A stretch of DNA of 35,235 bases from Deltaproteobacteria bacterium (lineage in GTDB: Bacteria; Myxococcota; B64-G9). Within the stretch, counting starts at the first letter, position 1. Each line of letters begins with the position of its first letter. The DNA lies in the NCBI GenBank assembly GCA_016935365.1, contig JAFGRB010000191.1, forward strand, positions 1 through 35,235. Direction: 5' to 3'. The notes under the pieces were generated by a model. The model did no database searches. It was not told the origin of the DNA and saw nothing but the letters and a program-made list of their open reading frames with translations. Shown here piece by piece: positions 32,365-35,235 of the stretch. The position numbers and the translations under genes were made by a program.

Positions 32365-33409
32365 CCGTGACCGTGGGGAAGGCGGTCCGGATGTCGGCCA
32401 GCTCCAGCAGCTGCTTGATGCGCCGGTTGACCGCGTGGCGGATCTCCATGATGCGATCGAGGTCGACGATGTAGTAGACGACCTGGAAGACCAGGGCGCT
32501 CTCCCCGAACTCGACGAAGTGCACGCTCGGGTCCTCCCGCGTGCCCTGCTGCTCGGTCACGGCCTGGCGGACGAGCTCGGCCGCCCGATCGCACTGCTCC
32601 GCCGGGGTGTCGTACTCGAGCCCGAGCTTGAAGACCACGCGCTCGCTCGGCCGGGCCGAGACGTTCTCGACCACCGAGGTCGTGGCCAGGGAGTTCGGCA
32701 CGGTCACCAGGTGGCCATCCCAGGTGCGCAGGCGCGTCGCCCGCATGCCGACCTGCTCGATCTTGCCGCTGTGGCCCTGGTACTCGACCGAGTCGCCCAC
32801 GCGGAAGGGACCCTGGAAGAAGATCGTGAAGGCGCCGAAGATGTTGGCCAGCAGGTCCTTCGAGGCCATGGCCAGGGCCAGACCGCCCAGGCCGAGGCCT
32901 GCCAGGATCGATCCGATCTCGAAGCCCAGGTTGCTGAGCGCGAAGAGCGCGGCCACCACCCACACGCCCACCTGGATGACCGAGCGCAGCACGGGCACGA
33001 GCTGATCGTCCATGCGGCTCTCCGTCTTGCGGGCGTGGTCCTTGACGTAGTAGATCACCAGGCCGTTGAGAAGCCGGGTCGTCGCCAGTGAGCCGAGCAG
33101 CGTCCAGGCCACCAGAAAGACGGCCCACACCAGCCGGTCCAGCCAATCGGCCAGCACGAGCACCTGGATGCCCGCGTGCAGACCCGCCAGGAAGACCAGC
33201 AGGAAGATCACCCGCGAGCCCACGCCGGCCACGAGATCGTCGAGCCGGGTCTTGGTCTCCCCACTGCCCTGGATGACCTTGGCCCGGATCACCGCGCTCG
33301 CGATCCAGGCGACGACGAGCGAGCACACGGCCACCAGCAGGGCGAGCAGGTAGCTCTTGAGCGAGTTCCCCCAGAAATCGATCTCCAGAAAAGCTTCCAG
33401 GCTCTTCAC
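32342..33409 (-). CDS. MscS-family mechanosensitive channel with extra N-terminal helices
   Basis: 355-residue inner-membrane channel. Five helices are visible: about 17-42, 65-88, 91-115, 139-160 and the pore helix 163-199 (SILAGLGLGGLALAMASKDLLANIFGA). The MscS beta domain follows: GPFRVGDSVEYQGHSGKIEQVGMRATRLRTWDG, VTVPNS (235-240). It is longer and of a different subtype from the channel at 3860-4756. The start is GTG 33409 with GGGAGGT 5 bases upstream. It lies 26 bp before the sigma gene on the same strand and may be the first gene of that operon. Confidence 0.93.
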   Translation of the reverse strand: MKSLEAFLEIDFWGNSLKSYLLALLVAVCSLVVAWIASAVIRAKVIQGSGETKTRLDDLVAGVGSRVIFLLVFLAGLHAGIQVLVLADWLDRLVWAVFLVAWTLLGSLATTRLLNGLVIYYVKDHARKTESRMDDQLVPVLRSVIQVGVWVVAALFALSNLGFEIGSILAGLGLGGLALAMASKDLLANIFGAFTIFFQGPFRVGDSVEYQGHSGKIEQVGMRATRLRTWDGHLVTVPNSLATTSVVENVSARPSERVVFKLGLEYDTPAEQCDRAAELVRQAVTEQQGTREDPSVHFVEFGESALVFQVVYYIVDLDRIMEIRHAVNRRIKQLLELADIRTAFPTVTVRSAARS

Positions 33410-33597
33410 GTCGCACCTCCCAGGCGAGCGGGCCCACGGCCCGAAGGATGTTCAGCGCCACAGTCTCACCCGCCACGCGCGAGGACTTCAAGAAGTTCCG
33501 CCGGAAAGGACGGGCGATCGCGCCGCGGAGGGGTCGGGATCTCCAAGCCCTGTCGATCCGGGACGCCAGATCGCCGTGCGAGTCGAGGAGCTGCGCT
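33410..33597. other. 188-bp gap before the MscS gene
   Basis: Gap between the TPR-like lipoprotein stop and the MscS start. It must contain a terminator or promoter, but I see no strong hairpin with a T-run and no good promoter match. On the minus strand one frame (about 33597-33424) has a coding-like pattern, with roughly four fifths of third positions being G or C over 60 codons, but it has no credible start or stop. It may be a gene remnant. Confidence 0.4.
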
Positions 33598-34392
33598 TCA
33601 GCTCTCGTCTGGGGCTGGCTCGGACGCGCCCTCGTCGCCGGTATGCTCTTCGCCGGAGCCCTCGTCCGTCGCCTGGCCATTCCCCGCTTGCATGCTCTTT
33701 CGCACCTCGGCGATCTGGTCGAGCAGGAAGGATACCTTCTCGGCCAGAGGCCAGACGGGCTGTTGCTGCTGGAGCTTCTCCAGGAGCCCGGCGGCCCCGT
33801 CGAGCTGCGCGCGCTGCTGGCTGTGGCCGAATCGGGTCAGCAGGCTGAGCGCCTCGAGGTAGTCGCGGTAAGCAAAAGGCGTCTTGGCGCCCTGCTCCAC
33901 TTCCTCCAGGCTGGCGCGGGCCTGCAGGGATAGCTCGGGCTCGTCCGCTCCCATGTCCAGGAAGCGGCGGTAGCAGTTGCGGGACTCCTCGAAGTTGTTC
34001 AGGTGGCGATAGGCGTCGCCCAGCATGAGCAGGCACAGCCCGTAGAACTTCTCGAGCTGGTAGCGCCCCCGGTAGTACTCGCACTGCTCGACGGTCAGCA
34101 TGTAACCGGCCCTCTCCCCGCTGGCGTGGGCCTTCTTGGCGGCCAGGTAGCAGGCCGTGTGGCTCGCGCACGGCGCGGGCGCGTCCGGATCGAAGACCGG
34201 CCGCTCGGTCTTCTCGAGCGGCGGCCGCGCCTCTCGGTCGGGCCCGGACAGCTCGCCCGCGTCCTGTCCGCTGCCCCCATCCACCTGGCCTGCCCCCAGC
34301 GCATCGTCCGGCAGCACCTCCGGCCCGGAGGGGCAGCCCAAGACGATCAGGCCCGCACACGCGAGGGCGCACGCCGCGATCGCAGTCTTCAC
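33598..34392 (-). CDS. TPR-like lipoprotein co-translated with the S1C protease
   Basis: 264-residue lipoprotein (Cys20, VLGC). A low-complexity linker (PDDALGAGQVDGGSGQDAG...) is followed by a helical domain with TPR-like pairs: CYLAAKKAHASGERAGYM, YQLEKFYGLCLLMLGDAYRHLNNFEESRNCYRRFLDMG, LLEKLQQQQPVWPLAEKVSFLLDQIAEVRKSM. The tail is acidic. Several cysteines suggest disulfides. The start is GTG 34392, overlapping the protease stop (GTGA), with GGAGGT 5 bases upstream. It is probably a periplasmic partner of the protease. Function unknown. Confidence 0.8.
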   Translation of the reverse strand: MKTAIAACALACAGLIVLGCPSGPEVLPDDALGAGQVDGGSGQDAGELSGPDREARPPLEKTERPVFDPDAPAPCASHTACYLAAKKAHASGERAGYMLTVEQCEYYRGRYQLEKFYGLCLLMLGDAYRHLNNFEESRNCYRRFLDMGADEPELSLQARASLEEVEQGAKTPFAYRDYLEALSLLTRFGHSQQRAQLDGAAGLLEKLQQQQPVWPLAEKVSFLLDQIAEVRKSMQAGNGQATDEGSGEEHTGDEGASEPAPDES

Positions 34393-35177
34393 GGCGCACC
34401 TCCGCTCTTGTGAGACAGGTAAGAGCCGATCGGCTCGGCGAAGCTCAAGCCCATCCAGGTCCCCTTGCGCGAGAGGTTGAAGCGCAGCACGCCGATCACC
34501 TCGCCGGCCTCGTTCAGCAGCGGCCCTCCGCTGCACCCATCGGCCACGAAGGCGTCGGTCAACAGCAGCGCATCGACCTGCCGGCCCTCGTAGTCGATCG
34601 ATCGACCCGTGCCTGCGAGATTGCCCGAGCTGAAGGCCGGCAGATGATCGGTGAAGACGTCCACGTATGGAAAGCCGACCGCGAAGACCCGCTCTCCGAG
34701 CCGGGGCGCAGCTTCCGCCAGGCGCATCGGTCGGATCTTCCCGGCGTCCACGCTCAGCACGGCCAGATCGCAGTCCCGGTCGGTCCAGACGATGCGGGCC
34801 TGCAAGGGCCGACCGCCGTGCAGCACGGAGATGCGCCGCGCATCGACGATGCCGGCCAGCACGTGGGCCGAGGTCAGGATCCGGCCCCGCTCGTCGACGA
34901 AGAAGCCCGTACCGTACTCGTAGCTCTCGCTCAGCTTGCCCGAGCTCATCTGCTCGTCGACCTTGACCTTGATCTGGACCACGGAGCCGACGACCGCATC
35001 GAGCGGTGGCGCCGCGACGGGAAGGGGCTTCGGCAATGTCGACGCGATCGGATCCGGACAGCGACAGGGCGGCGGTGCGCAGCCGCTGCCCGAGACGCCG
35101 AGAAGCAACCAGGCCACGGATGCGGCCAGCCAGCCGGTACGGCGCTGACTAGACCTAAAACAAGCGCGGCTTTCCAA
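34389..35177 (-). CDS. Trypsin-like (S1C/HtrA-type) serine protease lipoprotein
   Basis: 262-residue lipoprotein (Cys33, SGSGC) with a Pro/Cys-rich spacer (APPPCRCPDP). Protease domain with the full triad: His105 in TSAHVLAG, Asp137 in DCDLAVL, Ser216 in DGCSGGPLL (GCSGGP in place of the usual GNSGGP). No PDZ domain follows, unlike DegP/HtrA. It should cleave proteins in the periplasm or at the surface. The start is doubtful: TTG 35177 is the only in-frame start giving a complete signal peptide (Arg12, Arg13, then WLAASVAWLLLGV), but it has no ribosome binding site and lies inside a strong hairpin. Its stop overlaps the GTG of the TPR-like lipoprotein. Confidence 0.85.
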   Translation of the reverse strand: MESRACFRSSQRRTGWLAASVAWLLLGVSGSGCAPPPCRCPDPIASTLPKPLPVAAPPLDAVVGSVVQIKVKVDEQMSSGKLSESYEYGTGFFVDERGRILTSAHVLAGIVDARRISVLHGGRPLQARIVWTDRDCDLAVLSVDAGKIRPMRLAEAAPRLGERVFAVGFPYVDVFTDHLPAFSSGNLAGTGRSIDYEGRQVDALLLTDAFVADGCSGGPLLNEAGEVIGVLRFNLSRKGTWMGLSFAEPIGSYLSHKSGGAP

Positions 35178-35191
35178 GCCGCGTTTGTTTT
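35157..35191. terminator. Long perfect hairpin, likely bidirectional terminator
   Basis: A 16-bp stem (one G-T pair) with a 3-base loop: A4CAAGCGCGGCTT, TCC, AAGCCGCGTTTGT4. It is A-rich on one side and T-rich on the other, so it would act as an intrinsic terminator in both directions. It overlaps the first codons assigned to the S1C protease, which makes that start suspect. Confidence 0.75.
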
Positions 35192-35200
35192 CAGGGCTGG

Positions 35201-35215
35201 CCGCCCGAAGGGCGG
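35201..35215 (+). terminator. Second GC-rich hairpin with T-run
   Basis: CCGCCC, GAA, GGGCGG followed by TCGTTTT on the plus strand. It lies 9 bases after the first hairpin, giving tandem terminators for rightward transcription or the edge of a structured element that continues past the window. Confidence 0.55.
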
Positions 35216-35235
35216 TCGTTTTGGGGTGAAGCTGC

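Noticed and set aside
1..35235. CRISPR array, tRNA, rRNA, insertion sequence or phage genes
   Set aside because: No spaced direct repeats, cloverleaf, rRNA-like stretch, transposase or integrase seen.

Overview
The window is high in G+C (about two thirds by eye) and almost fully coding. It looks like a chromosomal segment from a Myxococcota or related deltaproteobacterial lineage. The reasons are the many lipoproteins with Asp/Gly-rich linkers after the lipid cysteine, TIG, FG-GAP and VWA surface proteins, a TPR protein with an AgmX/PglI-type domain, an NtrC-type two-component pair, and strong use of GTG/TTG starts with 4-bp stop/start overlaps. This assignment is an inference from gene style, not from a marker gene. 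I see no rRNA, tRNA, CRISPR array, transposase or phage gene.

Layout, left to right. (1) 163-3565, minus: a Cache-domain sensor kinase and its sigma-54 activator, with a sigma-54-like promoter in front of the kinase. (2) 3723-5570: a small rubredoxin-like zinc ribbon (plus), and on the minus strand a two-gene unit of a DUF432-like protein and an MscS channel. (3) 5653-6797, plus: a beta-barrel-like outer-membrane protein and a small Cys-rich lipoprotein. (4) 6830-14736, plus: a tightly coupled six-gene surface-glycan unit (GT2 transferase, GT-C membrane transferase, large membrane protein, UDP-GlcNAc 2-epimerase-like enzyme, SAM methyltransferase, UPF0104/flippase-like protein). (5) 14758-21321, minus: two very large lipoproteins, a TIG/carbohydrate-binding protein and a GH57 glycosidase, read as a likely alpha-glucan capture and cleavage pair. 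(6) 21472-27287, plus: three tandem paralogous TPR envelope proteins ending in a CPxC tail, an FG-GAP lipoprotein, and a DUF4405-like membrane protein with a duplicated helical module. (7) 27291-33409, minus: an MscS-type channel, ECF sigma factor, zinc-finger anti-sigma factor, caspase-fold lipoprotein with a barrel-like tail, and a VWA lipoprotein, with gaps of 26, 7, -4 and 12 bp. (8) 33598-35177, minus: a trypsin-like (S1C) lipoprotein and a TPR-like lipoprotein, followed at the right edge by two strong hairpins.

The best candidate for an undescribed system is region 7. It is an ECF sigma/anti-sigma pair that appears to control a cell-surface caspase-like protein and a VWA partner, perhaps together with a mechanosensitive channel. 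At the junction of the anti-sigma and caspase genes there is a tandem duplication that has destroyed the start codon next to the caspase signal peptide and leaves a TTG, overlapping the anti-sigma stop, as the only visible start. Ten proteins in the window are predicted lipoproteins, so the whole stretch is devoted to the cell envelope and surface.
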